The notes below the pieces were generated by a model that was not told the origin of the DNA, made no database searches, and saw nothing but the letters and a program-made list of their open reading frames with translations. From NCBI GenBank assembly GCA_021815525.1, contig JAKAGN010000013.1, forward strand, positions 1 to 16,000: a stretch of DNA of 16,000 bases, written 5' to 3'. Each line of letters starts with the position of its first letter. Within the stretch, counting starts at the first letter, position 1. Both the position numbers and the translations under genes were made by a program. Of this stretch, positions 6,668 through 14,037 are shown piece after piece. This DNA comes from Deltaproteobacteria bacterium (lineage in GTDB: Bacteria > Desulfobacterota > Desulfobacteria > Desulfobacterales > Desulfatibacillaceae).

Positions 6668-6957
6668 CAGGCGGCATCCTTCCTGTCGGCGTCCGGGGAG
6701 CATGGAATCTCCACGGAGAAGATTGCGAACTCGGGGCAGATGGACTCGCAGTAGTGGCAGTTGACACAGTCTGCGGGTTTTGCGACGAGGGGCGGGTGGT
6801 AGCCCTTCTTGTTGTAGTGCTCGGAAGGGGCCAACACCTTCTTGGGGCAGTAGGCGATGCAGTAGCCGCAGCCCTTGCAGCGGTCCTCCACCACGTGCAC
6901 CTGCCCCCTGGTGAGGGGTATGACCTCGGCATCCAGGGGAACGCGCCAATAATTCAT
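6667..6957 (-). CDS. korD: 2-oxoacid:ferredoxin oxidoreductase, delta (ferredoxin-like) subunit
   Basis: This 96-residue polyferredoxin-like subunit has two [4Fe-4S] motifs: Cys27/30/33/37 (CKGCGYCIAYCP) and Cys64/67/70/74 (CVNCHYCESICP). It passes electrons from the TPP site to external ferredoxin. The ATG at 6957 has AAGGA eight bases upstream; a longer upstream frame runs through the promoter region and is not credible. This is the first gene of the operon. The stop overlaps the alpha start by one base. The two clusters are separated by a 26-residue insert (Cys37 to Cys64), longer than in a simple 2[4Fe-4S] ferredoxin but usual for this subunit type. Confidence 0.9.
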   Translation of the reverse strand: MNYWRVPLDAEVIPLTRGQVHVVEDRCKGCGYCIAYCPKKVLAPSEHYNKKGYHPPLVAKPADCVNCHYCESICPEFAIFSVEIPCSPDADRKDAA

Positions 6958-7004
6958 GGGAGGGTCCTTCAAAAAATTGGGGTCCGGGCCAAAAACAATT
7001 GAAC

Positions 7005-7033
7005 TTTGTATCAGTTTCGGAAGGAGATGGCAA
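7005..7033 (-). promoter_or_regulatory. Probable sigma70-type promoter of the oxidoreductase operon
   Basis: Read on the minus strand, TTGCCA (7028-7033, five of six to consensus) is followed after exactly 17 bases by TACAAA (7005-7010, four of six). The initiation point would lie about 50 bases before the delta-subunit start. It sits in the only AT-rich stretch between the ATPase stop (7136) and the operon, which supports independent transcription. Confidence 0.5.
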
Positions 7034-7135
7034 GAGTGGTGTGCGAGAGACAAAGCCGAAAATGGAGAATCCCCCCAAGAAAAAAGGGGAGGGTCCCGAA
7101 AAAAGGCCCCGGCGCCCATCCCTCGCTTTTTTTCT

Positions 7136-10100
7136 TCACGCGGCCGAAGGGGATGCGGAGCCCTCGATGCGGCCCGACAGGATGCGGAAGAAGGCCGCCC
7201 CCGGCGCGGCGGCGAGGCGCTCGGCGGTTTTTTCGTGGCAGGTGAAGAAGAATATCTGCATGGAGGATGAAACCTCGGTGATGACCCTTGCCGTGGCCTC
7301 GGCGCGGACCGCGTCGAAGTTGACCAGCACGTCGTCCATGACAAGCGGCGGGCCGCCGTGGCGGCGCGCGCCCATCTCGGCGTGGGAGAGCCTGAGGCAC
7401 AGGTAAAGCTGCTCGGCGCTGCCCCGGCTGAGCGCCTCCGGTCCCTTGCGTTCGCCCTTTTGGTCCTGGGCCTCGATCTCGCCCTCCCCGGCCTGGGCGT
7501 AAAGGCGGGTGTAAGCGCCGCCGGTAATGACCCGAAAATGGGCCTCGGCCCTCCTTATCACCTCGGGCTGCTCCCGCTCCTCGAAGCGGCGCTTGGCCTC
7601 CGAGAGAAGCTCCCGGGCCAGGGCGCTTCTGGCCCATTCCCGGGATAAGAGCCGGATGGTCTCCTTGCGGGCCTCCTCCTCCACCCTAAGGAGCGAAAGC
7701 TCCTCCCCGGAAACAAGGGCCGCCCGGCGGCTCCTGAGATCCGCGAGATTGCGATGGAGGCCGTCGCGCCTCTCCGCGGCCCCTTCCAAGCCGGCACGTA
7801 TCTCGGAAAGCCCGCTTTCGACCCCCTCGCGGGAAAGCCTCGAAAGGCGGATGCAGAGGGCCGGAAAATCCGTTTCCCCGGAAATCCTGCGCAGGTTCCT
7901 GGCGGCGTTTTCCTTTTTGGCCGCAAGCTCACGGCGCTCCTCGAAACGCCGGGCGAGGGCCGGAAAGTCCTCCTCGGATCCGGCCCCGGCGGCGGCAAGG
8001 AGACGCCGGATGCCCTCCCCCGCCCCTTCCTCGTTCTCCCTGAGGGACGCCACGGCCCGGTCGAGCCGCGCCAGCGCCTTCGCGTTGGCGTCCTTGCGGA
8101 CCCGGGCCTCGGAGTCCTTCCGGCAAAGGCCCTCCAGGGTGAGGAGCGCCGCTTCGGGGCCGCCCTCCGCCTCGATTTCAAGGCCGCAGGCCTCGAGAAG
8201 GGCCGTTGCTTCGGTTTCGAAGGAGGCGATTTTTTCCCGGCGCCCCCGGGCCTCCCCTTCCAGGCGATCGGCCTCCCGCGCCAGGCGGGCCGCGTTTTCG
8301 ATGAGGGAAAGGGCGTCCCGGGCGGTTCCGGGCAGAAGCCCGGCGGGCAGGCCCAGCTCCGCGAGCCAGGCCTCCCATGCGTTCCGGGCCTCGATGGTGT
8401 CCGCCTCGGCCTTGCGCGCCGAAGCCAGGGCCGCCGCGGCCTCGACCTCGACGCGGCCCCGCTCCTTTTGCGCCCCTTCCAGGGCCTCGCGCGCCCGCTT
8501 GATCTCGCCATCGCTGGCGGCCCTTGCCTCGCGCCCCCTGAAAAGCTCCTCCTCCAGGGCATCCAGGTCGCCGCCGCCAAGCAGCAGGCGCATCTCCGCA
8601 AGGTCCCTGCGGGCTGATTCCAGGCGCTCGGCGGCTCTCGCAGCATCCTCCAGCGCCCTTCGCTTGAGGGCGGCCCTTTTCCTGCCGTTTAAAAGGAGGA
8701 CGCCCGCGAAAAGCGCCGCGGCGACAAGGAACGCGACGGCGGAAGGCGGCCCGGCGGCGCGCCAAAGGAGGGCCGCCGAGACGACGACGGCAAGGAACGC
8801 GACGGCGATCGCCCAGGCGGGCGCGCTCCCGGAGGCGAGGTCCCGCTCCAGCTTCTCCGCGTGCCGCGCCTCCCCTTCGAGGAGCGCGGCCTCGCCAAGG
8901 AGAGCCCGGTAACGGCGCAGGCGGGCCGCGGTCTCGGCCGGGTCGTCCCCCCCGGGCGCGGCTTCTTCCGTCTCCTTCACCCGCAGCTTCGCTTCCCGCT
9001 CGGCCTCCGCCGCCCTTTCGGCCGCCTCGCTGCGGGAGTTCGCGTTCTCCCGCGCCTTTTCGAGGGCCGCCAGCGACTTTTCCAGGGCCTGCCCGAGCCG
9101 GTCCAGGCCCTGGCGCGTGAACAGCGAAAGGTCCGTCGCCGCCGCCCGCTCCGGGGTCCAGCCGGGACCCAGCCCGCCGCACAGGGCCTCCGCCTCGCGC
9201 CCCTTTTGCGCGGCGTCCCGCGAAAGGGCCTCCGCCAGCCTCACGTCCTCCTTGTAGGCCGAAAGCCCGCGCACCAGCCGCCCTACCTCGGAAGCATTCC
9301 GGAGGAGCCCCTCGTCCACGGCCAGGGCCGCATCCTCGAAGGCGAGGCTTTCCCGCTCGAGAAGCGCCTTTCGAAGCTCCGACCGTACGTTTTCGCGCTT
9401 TTCCGCCAGGCGGGAGAAGTCCTCGCGGCCGTTTTCGGGAAAAGCCGCGGCGAGGGGGGCAAGGGCGGCGAGGCGTTCCTCCGCGTCCCGGTAATCCTGC
9501 CAGTCTTCCCAAAGCTTAAGGATGATCTCCGCCTCGCTCTTCCTCCGGCCAAGGGTCCTTTCGAGATCCGAAAGCTCCGCTAAGGTGGCCTCGTCTTTCT
9601 CGATCCGACGGACCAGCTCGCCGTAGCGGTCCTGCTCGGCCATCGCCCGGGCGATCTTCGATCGGGTCTCCGCGAGGGCCGAAAGCTCCATGTTGATGCT
9701 GGCAGCGCTTCCGCCGGGCCTGAAAATTTTCCCCATGCCGTCTTCAAGCTGCTTGAATGCCTTGGGCAGGGACAGCACTCCCACGCCGAAGCTGGCGCCG
9801 AAAAGGGCCTCCCGGACCTCCTTTTCCGAAAGCCCCTTGAGGTCTGAAAGCTCCGACAGGGAAAAGGCGTAGACGTTCTTGTAAAGAGGCGCGGTGAGGC
9901 CTGAGAGGAGGCCCCGAAGGTCGTCCTCGCCCCCCCGGGAGCCGTCCTCGAAAAATATCTCCGCCTTGGGCCTGGTTTTCTCCTTGAGGCGCGAGACGGT
10001 GACGAGACCGCGCTCCGGATGCTCGATGACGAGCCGCCCCCCGAGCCGCCCCCCGGCCAGCGCGGGGTAGTCGTCCTGGTCCCCCTTTCGGGCGAAGCCG

Positions 10101-10246
10101 AAAAAAAGCGTGCGGAAAAAGGCCAGTAAGGTGGATTTTCCGGCCTCGTTCGCGCCCAGGAAGACGTTTAAGCCCGGATTCAGGCCCTTCACCTCCGCGC
10201 CGGCGAAAACGCCGAAGCCGTCTATGAAAAACTCCCGTATTATCAC
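7136..10246 (-). CDS. YhaN/SbcC-like AAA ATPase with coiled coils and central membrane segments
   Basis: This 1036-residue SMC/Rad50-like protein has a Walker A GANEAGKST at residues 31-39, and near the C-terminus an ABC signature-like LSRGSAEQ (939-946), Walker B LVMDD (968-972) and a switch-like FFFTCH (999-1004). Between them are long Ala/Glu/Arg-rich coiled coils. Two hydrophobic segments at about 476-496 and 503-520, with a basic flank (GRKRAALKRR), could form a membrane hairpin in the middle of the coiled coil, as reported for the YhaN branch rather than SbcC. No zinc-hook CxxC is visible in the middle, which also argues against classical SbcC/Rad50. The start is GTG (10244-10246), overlapping by four bases the stop of the nuclease gene (GTGA). 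The pair probably processes DNA ends or unusual structures at the membrane; substrate and partners are unknown. Confidence 0.85.
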   Translation of the reverse strand: MIIREFFIDGFGVFAGAEVKGLNPGLNVFLGANEAGKSTLLAFFRTLFFGFARKGDQDDYPALAGGRLGGRLVIEHPERGLVTVSRLKEKTRPKAEIFFEDGSRGGEDDLRGLLSGLTAPLYKNVYAFSLSELSDLKGLSEKEVREALFGASFGVGVLSLPKAFKQLEDGMGKIFRPGGSAASINMELSALAETRSKIARAMAEQDRYGELVRRIEKDEATLAELSDLERTLGRRKSEAEIILKLWEDWQDYRDAEERLAALAPLAAAFPENGREDFSRLAEKRENVRSELRKALLERESLAFEDAALAVDEGLLRNASEVGRLVRGLSAYKEDVRLAEALSRDAAQKGREAEALCGGLGPGWTPERAAATDLSLFTRQGLDRLGQALEKSLAALEKARENANSRSEAAERAAEAEREAKLRVKETEEAAPGGDDPAETAARLRRYRALLGEAALLEGEARHAEKLERDLASGSAPAWAIAVAFLAVVVSAALLWRAAGPPSAVAFLVAAALFAGVLLLNGRKRAALKRRALEDAARAAERLESARRDLAEMRLLLGGGDLDALEEELFRGREARAASDGEIKRAREALEGAQKERGRVEVEAAAALASARKAEADTIEARNAWEAWLAELGLPAGLLPGTARDALSLIENAARLAREADRLEGEARGRREKIASFETEATALLEACGLEIEAEGGPEAALLTLEGLCRKDSEARVRKDANAKALARLDRAVASLRENEEGAGEGIRRLLAAAGAGSEEDFPALARRFEERRELAAKKENAARNLRRISGETDFPALCIRLSRLSREGVESGLSEIRAGLEGAAERRDGLHRNLADLRSRRAALVSGEELSLLRVEEEARKETIRLLSREWARSALARELLSEAKRRFEEREQPEVIRRAEAHFRVITGGAYTRLYAQAGEGEIEAQDQKGERKGPEALSRGSAEQLYLCLRLSHAEMGARRHGGPPLVMDDVLVNFDAVRAEATARVITEVSSSMQIFFFTCHEKTAERLAAAPGAAFFRILSGRIEGSASPSAA

Positions 10247-11502
10247 CGCCTTCCCCCCTCCAGGATGTCCAGGCAGGACAAAACGGCCCGGTCCACGAGT
10301 TCGGCCGTTTCATCCTCCGAAAGGGGCGAAAGGACCGTCCTCATTCTTGCGTCCTCCAACAAGGTTTTCAGGGCCTCACGAGTCCTTTCGGCCGGGCTTT
10401 CCCGCCATTCGTCAGCGATGGCGAGCACCTGGGCGAAAAGGTCCTTTCCTTCGCGGCGCTCGGAAAGGTCCGCCTCGGGGAGCGTCCTTATTATAAGGTC
10501 TTCGGGCCACAGGAGGGGCGAGGGGGAAGACAGGCGCTCCCGCAGCCGTCCAAGCAGGTCAGCCCTCGCTCCGGAGGCGGAAAGCTCCGCGTGGAGGGGT
10601 CCTCGCCCGGAGAGGCGCAGGCGGCATATGAGGCCGCGGCCCTCGGCGTCCTCCGCCATTTCCCGCACCGCGTCCTCGAGGGCCGGCGCAAGCTCTTCCA
10701 GGCCCGAAAACGGCGCGATGTCGATATCCTTTTCGGAAAAACGCACGGCGTCCAGCGGCACGAAGGTCTCCACGGGGCTACCGGCCGCGTCCACCCTGAC
10801 GAAAAACGCGCCGCGCGGCCCGGTCTCGCGGAAGCTGCGGCCCTGGAGGTTTCCGGGGTAGGCGGCCAGCGGCTGCCGGCACACGACGGCCCTCTCGTGT
10901 ACGTGGCCTAGGGCCATGTAGCAAACCCCGCTTTGTTGAATGTCCGCAAGCGAGCAGGGGGCGTAGTTCTCGTGCCCGGGCCTGCCGCCCGCGTTGGCGT
11001 GGACGAGCCCTATGGAAAAGACGCCTCCCCGCGCGGGCCTCAGAAGTAAGACCAGATTCCGCGCCTCGTCGCGCGCTGCGAAGCTCACGCCCAGGACCTC
11101 GGCCACTGGGGCGCCCTCGCGGTCGCTGGCTTGCGCGCTTCCCGCCTCCAGGCTTCCGAAAACCGTCACGTTTTCGGGAAGCTTAACCCCGCCGAGCCCG
11201 GCAGCCAGGGGGTCGTGGTTCCCATAAGCCACGAAGACCGGCACCTTGGCCTCGCAAAGAATCCGCATCCCGTCCGCAAAGTCCAAGCGCGCCTTGAGGC
11301 TCGGGTGATCCCCGTCGAAGACGTCGCCCGCAATGAGCAGGAAGTCGGCCCCGCTTTCGAGAACGAACTCCACGAGGTTACGGAAGGCCGCGAGAGTGGC
11401 GCCGGCAAGATCGCGGGCCAAGTCCGACGCGCGGGCCGTAACCCCGGCGAATGGGCTTCCCAGGTGGAGATCAGCCGCGTGGACGAAGGAAAAAGGCCGC
11501 AT
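10243..11502 (-). CDS. SbcD/YhaO-like DNA repair exonuclease (calcineurin-like phosphoesterase)
   Basis: This 419-residue Mre11/SbcD-family nuclease has the metal-binding motifs in order: Asp11 and His13 (HAADLHLGSP), Asp60 (IAGDVFDGD), Asn95/His96 (YGNHD), His168 (GLVHANAGG), and His200/His202 (GHVHER). The C-terminal third, rich in Arg/Glu, would be the capping and ATPase-binding region. The ATG at 11502 is chosen because the protein then begins at MRPFSFVHAADLH, the usual start of the domain, and has CCGGAG seven to eight bases upstream; an upstream frame to 11679 adds unrelated sequence. It overlaps the ATPase gene by four bases, so both are made together in the manner of SbcD-SbcC. The likely activity is metal-dependent exo/endonuclease; biological role in repair, replication or defence cannot be decided here. 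Confidence 0.9.
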   Translation of the reverse strand: MRPFSFVHAADLHLGSPFAGVTARASDLARDLAGATLAAFRNLVEFVLESGADFLLIAGDVFDGDHPSLKARLDFADGMRILCEAKVPVFVAYGNHDPLAAGLGGVKLPENVTVFGSLEAGSAQASDREGAPVAEVLGVSFAARDEARNLVLLLRPARGGVFSIGLVHANAGGRPGHENYAPCSLADIQQSGVCYMALGHVHERAVVCRQPLAAYPGNLQGRSFRETGPRGAFFVRVDAAGSPVETFVPLDAVRFSEKDIDIAPFSGLEELAPALEDAVREMAEDAEGRGLICRLRLSGRGPLHAELSASGARADLLGRLRERLSSPSPLLWPEDLIIRTLPEADLSERREGKDLFAQVLAIADEWRESPAERTREALKTLLEDARMRTVLSPLSEDETAELVDRAVLSCLDILEGGRR

Positions 11503-11537
11503 GAAAGGCTCCGGTACGATTTTTTGCCGATTTTTCT

Positions 11538-11567
11538 GAGATAGCAGGAAGGACCGGCTCTTGGCAA
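11538..11567 (-). promoter_or_regulatory. Possible promoter of the nuclease-ATPase operon
   Basis: On the minus strand TTGCCA (11562-11567) is followed after 18 bases by TATCTC (11538-11543), a weak -10. It would start transcription about 30 bases before the nuclease ATG. The -35 box is identical to that proposed for the oxidoreductase operon. Support is modest. Confidence 0.3.
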
Positions 11568-11705
11568 GCGTCGCGCGGGCCCTGAAAAGCATGGGGAAGG
11601 GATGGCCGGAACCCTTGCGTTTTTTTCGGCGGGCGGAGGGTGGCGCGGGGCAGGGGCTTGTGATAAGAGTGGGGCTCAAGATGAACCCGAAAGGAGAGAA
11701 ACGCC

Positions 11706-12050
11706 ATGCCCCTTTCGTTTTTCCTGGAAAAAGCGGCGTCCTTCGCCCTCATGCCCTACGAGAAAACCCGTTTTCTCGCAAGCACCCACGTACCCTTTTC
11801 GGGAACGCCCAGGAAGCATCCGGCGGACCCCGAACGCATCATCCTTGTGCCCGATCCCATGTCGTCGGCTCTCATCTATTACGAGTTCAGGCTAAGCGAC
11901 GTGGAGTACGTGGAAAGGCTCCCGAGCCTCGTGAACCTGGCCGGGGAAAGCTGCGTCATGGTGCGGGCCTGGGTGCGCAAGGGCGCCTACGCGCTGCGCT
12001 CCACGTCCTTCGTCGTGGCCGACACCCGCGACTTCCTTCCGGGGGGCTGA
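11706..12050 (+). CDS. Conserved-looking hypothetical protein, 114 residues
   Basis: I do not recognise a named domain. The 114-residue protein has no signal peptide or membrane segment. It looks like a compact alpha/beta domain: an N-terminal helix (LSFFLEKAASFAL), then strand-like blocks ERIILVPDP, ALIYYEFRLSDVEYVERLP and CVMVRAWVRKGAYALRSTSF. The start ATG is preceded by AAAGGAGAGAAACGCC, a strong ribosome-binding site, so it is a real gene. Small proteins of this appearance in sulfate reducers may carry an inorganic-pyrophosphatase-like label, but I see no Asp-rich metal-binding motif and do not adopt it. It is divergent from the nuclease gene across 203 bases and is followed three bases later by a DUF3786 gene, so the two are almost certainly co-transcribed. 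Confidence 0.7.
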   Translation: MPLSFFLEKAASFALMPYEKTRFLASTHVPFSGTPRKHPADPERIILVPDPMSSALIYYEFRLSDVEYVERLPSLVNLAGESCVMVRAWVRKGAYALRSTSFVVADTRDFLPGG

Positions 12051-12053
12051 GCC

Positions 12054-12671
12054 TTGGCCGAAACCAGCTACCGCAGGATCATCCTCGGAAACCTCGACCG
12101 CATCTACATGCGCCTGCCTAAGGACCTGGCCGGCAAGCTCAACGCCGCGCGCCACGGCGACGACTTCCACTTCGAGGCCTTCGGCGAGCGCTGCCGTATA
12201 CATCCGGACGGCCTGTGCCTGGGCGGCATGGAGGAGGACGGCCCGCGCGGCGTGGTGATCTCCCTTTACGCCCTCCACGCGGCGGAGGGGGCAATACGGG
12301 ACGACCCGCCCATCGCGTTCCGGGAGCTTCCCGGAAGCGCACCCTACGTGGGCGCCTTCAAGAGCCGCACCGAAAAGGTCCTCATGCCCTTCGTGCCGGA
12401 GATTGCGGAGGCGCGCGAGCGCATCGCCTCGGCCCTTTCCGGCGGCCCGGCTCCGGCCTCGGTCTCCGGCCCGGCCGATTTCTCCATAAGGGTCCGGCCC
12501 CTGCCGAAGGTCTCCCTCACCTACCTTTTCTTCATGCCGGACGAGGACTTTCCGGCCTCGGTGACCTGCCTTTACTCGGCCAACGCCCACCGCTTCATGC
12601 CCACCGACGCGCTGGCGGACCTTGGCGAGTACACGTCCCGGCGCATCCTTGAGCTGATCGGAATCATTTGA
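12054..12671 (+). CDS. DUF3786 domain-containing protein
   Basis: This 205-residue protein resembles the DUF3786 family found mainly in anaerobes, of unknown function. Its features are a FEAFGERCRIHPDG segment near the N-terminus, FRELPGSAPYVGAFKSRTE in the middle, and a C-terminal block PLPKVSLTYLFFMPDEDFPA followed by LYSANAHRFMPTDALADLG. No transmembrane segment or catalytic motif is obvious. The start is a TTG at 12054-12056, three bases after the upstream stop; the G-rich end of the preceding gene could serve as ribosome-binding site. An internal ATG at 12108 would remove the conserved N-terminal segment, so TTG is preferred. It sits between a small unknown protein and gpmA. Some DUF3786 proteins occur near corrinoid or CO2-fixation genes, but none is here. 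Confidence 0.75.
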   Translation: MAETSYRRIILGNLDRIYMRLPKDLAGKLNAARHGDDFHFEAFGERCRIHPDGLCLGGMEEDGPRGVVISLYALHAAEGAIRDDPPIAFRELPGSAPYVGAFKSRTEKVLMPFVPEIAEARERIASALSGGPAPASVSGPADFSIRVRPLPKVSLTYLFFMPDEDFPASVTCLYSANAHRFMPTDALADLGEYTSRRILELIGII

Positions 12672-12689
12672 AAATAGATCGGAGGAAAC

Positions 12690-13436
12690 ATGTATAAGGT
12701 AGTCCTTCTCAGGCACGGCGAAAGCACCTGGAACCGCGAGAACCGCTTCACGGGCTGGACCGACGTCCCCCTTACCGACAAGGGCGTAGAGGAGGCGAGA
12801 TCGGCGGGAAGGATATTGAAGGAGGAAGGCTTCGTTTTCGACGAGGCCCACACCTCGGTATTGAAGCGGGCCATCAAGACCCTGTGGCTGGCGCTGGAGG
12901 AGATGGACCTCATGTACATCCCCATCCGGCACTCCTTCCGCCTGAACGAGCGCCACTACGGGGCGCTCCAGGGCCTGAACAAGGCCGAAACCGCCGAGCG
13001 CCACGGCGAGGAGCAGGTGCTCCTTTGGCGCAGGAGCTACGACGTGCCGCCCCCGGCCCTGGAGACCAGCGACGCCCGCCACCCGGTCCACGATCCGCGC
13101 TACGCTGGCCTCGACCCAGCGGACCTTCCGGCCTCCGAGTGCCTCAAGGACACCGTGGCCCGCTTCCTGCCCTACTGGCACGAGACGGTGGTGCCGCGCA
13201 TCCGCGCCGGCAAGAGGCTCATCCTGACGGCCCACGGCAACAGCCTGCGGGCGCTGGTGAAGTACCTCGACGACATCTCCGACCAGGACATCCTAAAGCT
13301 CAACATCCCCACCGGCGTGCCCCTGGTCTACGAGCTGGACGCGGACTTGAAGCCCCTCTCCTCCCGCTACCTGGGCGACCCCGACGCGGTGGCCAAGGCG
13401 GCGCAGGCGGTGGCGGATCAGGGCAAGAAAAAATAA
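12690..13436 (+). CDS. gpmA: 2,3-bisphosphoglycerate-dependent phosphoglycerate mutase
   Basis: This 248-residue protein, near the 250 residues of classical GpmA, has the phosphohistidine motif LLRHGESTWN (His9), Arg60 in SVLKRAIKT, Glu87 in RLNERHYGALQG, and the second catalytic histidine His182 in TAHGNSLR. It interconverts 3- and 2-phosphoglycerate in glycolysis and gluconeogenesis, using a phosphohistidine primed by 2,3-bisphosphoglycerate. The ribosome-binding site GGAGG is four bases before the ATG. It follows the DUF3786 gene by 18 bases on the same strand, so the three genes may form an operon. The stop TAA is four bases from a perfect 19-bp palindromic repeat that may act as its transcript end. 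All active-site residues are present, so it is expected to be functional. Confidence 0.95.
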   Translation: MYKVVLLRHGESTWNRENRFTGWTDVPLTDKGVEEARSAGRILKEEGFVFDEAHTSVLKRAIKTLWLALEEMDLMYIPIRHSFRLNERHYGALQGLNKAETAERHGEEQVLLWRRSYDVPPPALETSDARHPVHDPRYAGLDPADLPASECLKDTVARFLPYWHETVVPRIRAGKRLILTAHGNSLRALVKYLDDISDQDILKLNIPTGVPLVYELDADLKPLSSRYLGDPDAVAKAAQAVADQGKKK

Positions 13437-13440
13437 CAGT

Positions 13441-13566
13441 AACAGGCCGATGAAAAACGCGATCCGCTGTGTTGCGCATCGTCTTGCGCTCGGTCACGTA
13501 CCAAAGTACGCTCCCATCGCGCGCGACTCGCGCGCCTTGCGGCTCATCGTTTTTCATCGGCCTGTT
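13441..13566 (+). repeat. Palindromic stop-codon-linked repeat, copy 2
   Basis: The outer arms AACAGGCCGATGAAAAACG (13441-13459) and their exact complement (13548-13566) give 19 perfect pairs. Inside are the family signatures GCGATCCGC on the left and CTTGCGGCTCAT on the right, and a central palindrome CGTAC-CAA-AGTACG near 13497-13510. The element begins four bases after the gpmA stop, with the GCGATC end facing gpmA; orientation is opposite to the other two copies, as gpmA is on the plus strand. Bases 13567-13665, up to the toxin-antitoxin promoter, hold no recognisable gene. Confidence 0.85.
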
Positions 13567-13665
13567 CCAGTCGGCCTTCCATCAGGGCCGGCGATGGTCC
13601 ACACATTCGCCCGGGTCACATGCAACTTCTCTAAACTATTGAGAATGCGCTACAGGAGACGCGCC

Positions 13666-13693
13666 TTGACAAAGGGCCGGGAGGAAGTATTAT
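13666..13693 (+). promoter_or_regulatory. Promoter of the toxin-antitoxin operon
   Basis: A perfect TTGACA (13666-13671) is followed after 16 bases by TATTAT (13688-13693), five of six to consensus; TATAAA at 13691 is an alternative. This gives a leader of about 58 bases before the antitoxin ATG. The -10 region overlaps the left arm of a palindrome, the usual arrangement for autorepression. Confidence 0.7.
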
Positions 13694-13728
13694 AAAATTG
13701 TGAGTTTTGCAAAATTTGAATTTTATAA
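13690..13728. promoter_or_regulatory. Nested AT-rich palindrome, probable antitoxin operator
   Basis: TTATAAAATT (13690-13699) and AATTTTATAA (13719-13728) are perfect inverted repeats; between them TTTTGCAAAA (13705-13714) is itself a perfect palindrome. The element covers the promoter -10 and start region, and stands out as AT-rich in GC-rich DNA. AbrB-type antitoxins bind such sites as dimers, so repression by the adjacent antitoxin is likely. Confidence 0.6.
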
Positions 13729-13758
13729 ACATGGGCAAAAGGCCGGGGAGGACCGAAG

Positions 13759-14034
13759 ATGGCGCTCGTCAAGGTGAAGCAGAACTTCCAGATCACCCTT
13801 CCGAAGAGCCTCCGGAAGCAATGCCGCATCGCCGAGGGCGATTACGTGGAGGTTGCTGTGCGGGACGGCGGCATTTTCCTGAAGCCGGTCAAGGTGATAG
13901 ACGAGGACCAGGCCTATTTCTGGACCCCGGAGTGGCAGGCGGCCGAGGCCGAGGCCAGCCGCGACATCGCCGAGGGCAGGGTGGTGGGGCCGTTCGATTC
14001 GGTCGAGGCGTTTATCAAGGACCTGGAAAGTTGA
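13759..14034 (+). CDS. AbrB/SpoVT-family antitoxin of a type II toxin-antitoxin pair
   Basis: This 91-residue protein has a swapped-hairpin AbrB DNA-binding domain at about residues 3-46: VKVKQNFQITLPKSLRK, then CRIAEGDYVEVAVRDGGIFLKPV. A C-terminal tail (PEWQAAEAEASRDIAEGRVV, then GPFDSVEAFIKDLES) has the look of a toxin-wrapping antitoxin segment. The ATG is preceded by GGAGG at seven bases. The toxin ATG follows the TGA by three bases, so the genes are co-translated. It most likely neutralises the downstream RelE/ParE-type toxin and represses its own promoter through the palindrome at 13690-13728. Base composition is only slightly lower in GC than the chromosome, unlike the gene that faces it. 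Confidence 0.85.
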   Translation: MALVKVKQNFQITLPKSLRKQCRIAEGDYVEVAVRDGGIFLKPVKVIDEDQAYFWTPEWQAAEAEASRDIAEGRVVGPFDSVEAFIKDLES

Positions 14035-14037
14035 TAA

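Noticed and set aside
4036..6957. Selenoprotein with in-frame UGA near selC
   Set aside because: The nearby genes end at stops matching normal family lengths; no interrupted frame continuing past a TGA with family similarity was seen.
7060..7110. Third copy of the G-run/C-run hairpin family upstream of the oxidoreductase operon
   Set aside because: There are short C and G runs and A-tracts, but no extended complementary arms with the CCCTTTT/AAAAGGG cap.
8178..9512. Other long frames inside the ATPase gene on both strands
   Set aside because: They are Arg/Gly/Pro/Ala/Ser-rich translations of GC-rich DNA without motifs; the ATPase frame has Walker A, signature and Walker B.
11892..13235. Minus-strand frame opposite the DUF3786 and gpmA genes
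   Set aside because: The plus-strand genes have intact catalytic or family motifs and ribosome-binding sites; the opposite frame has neither.
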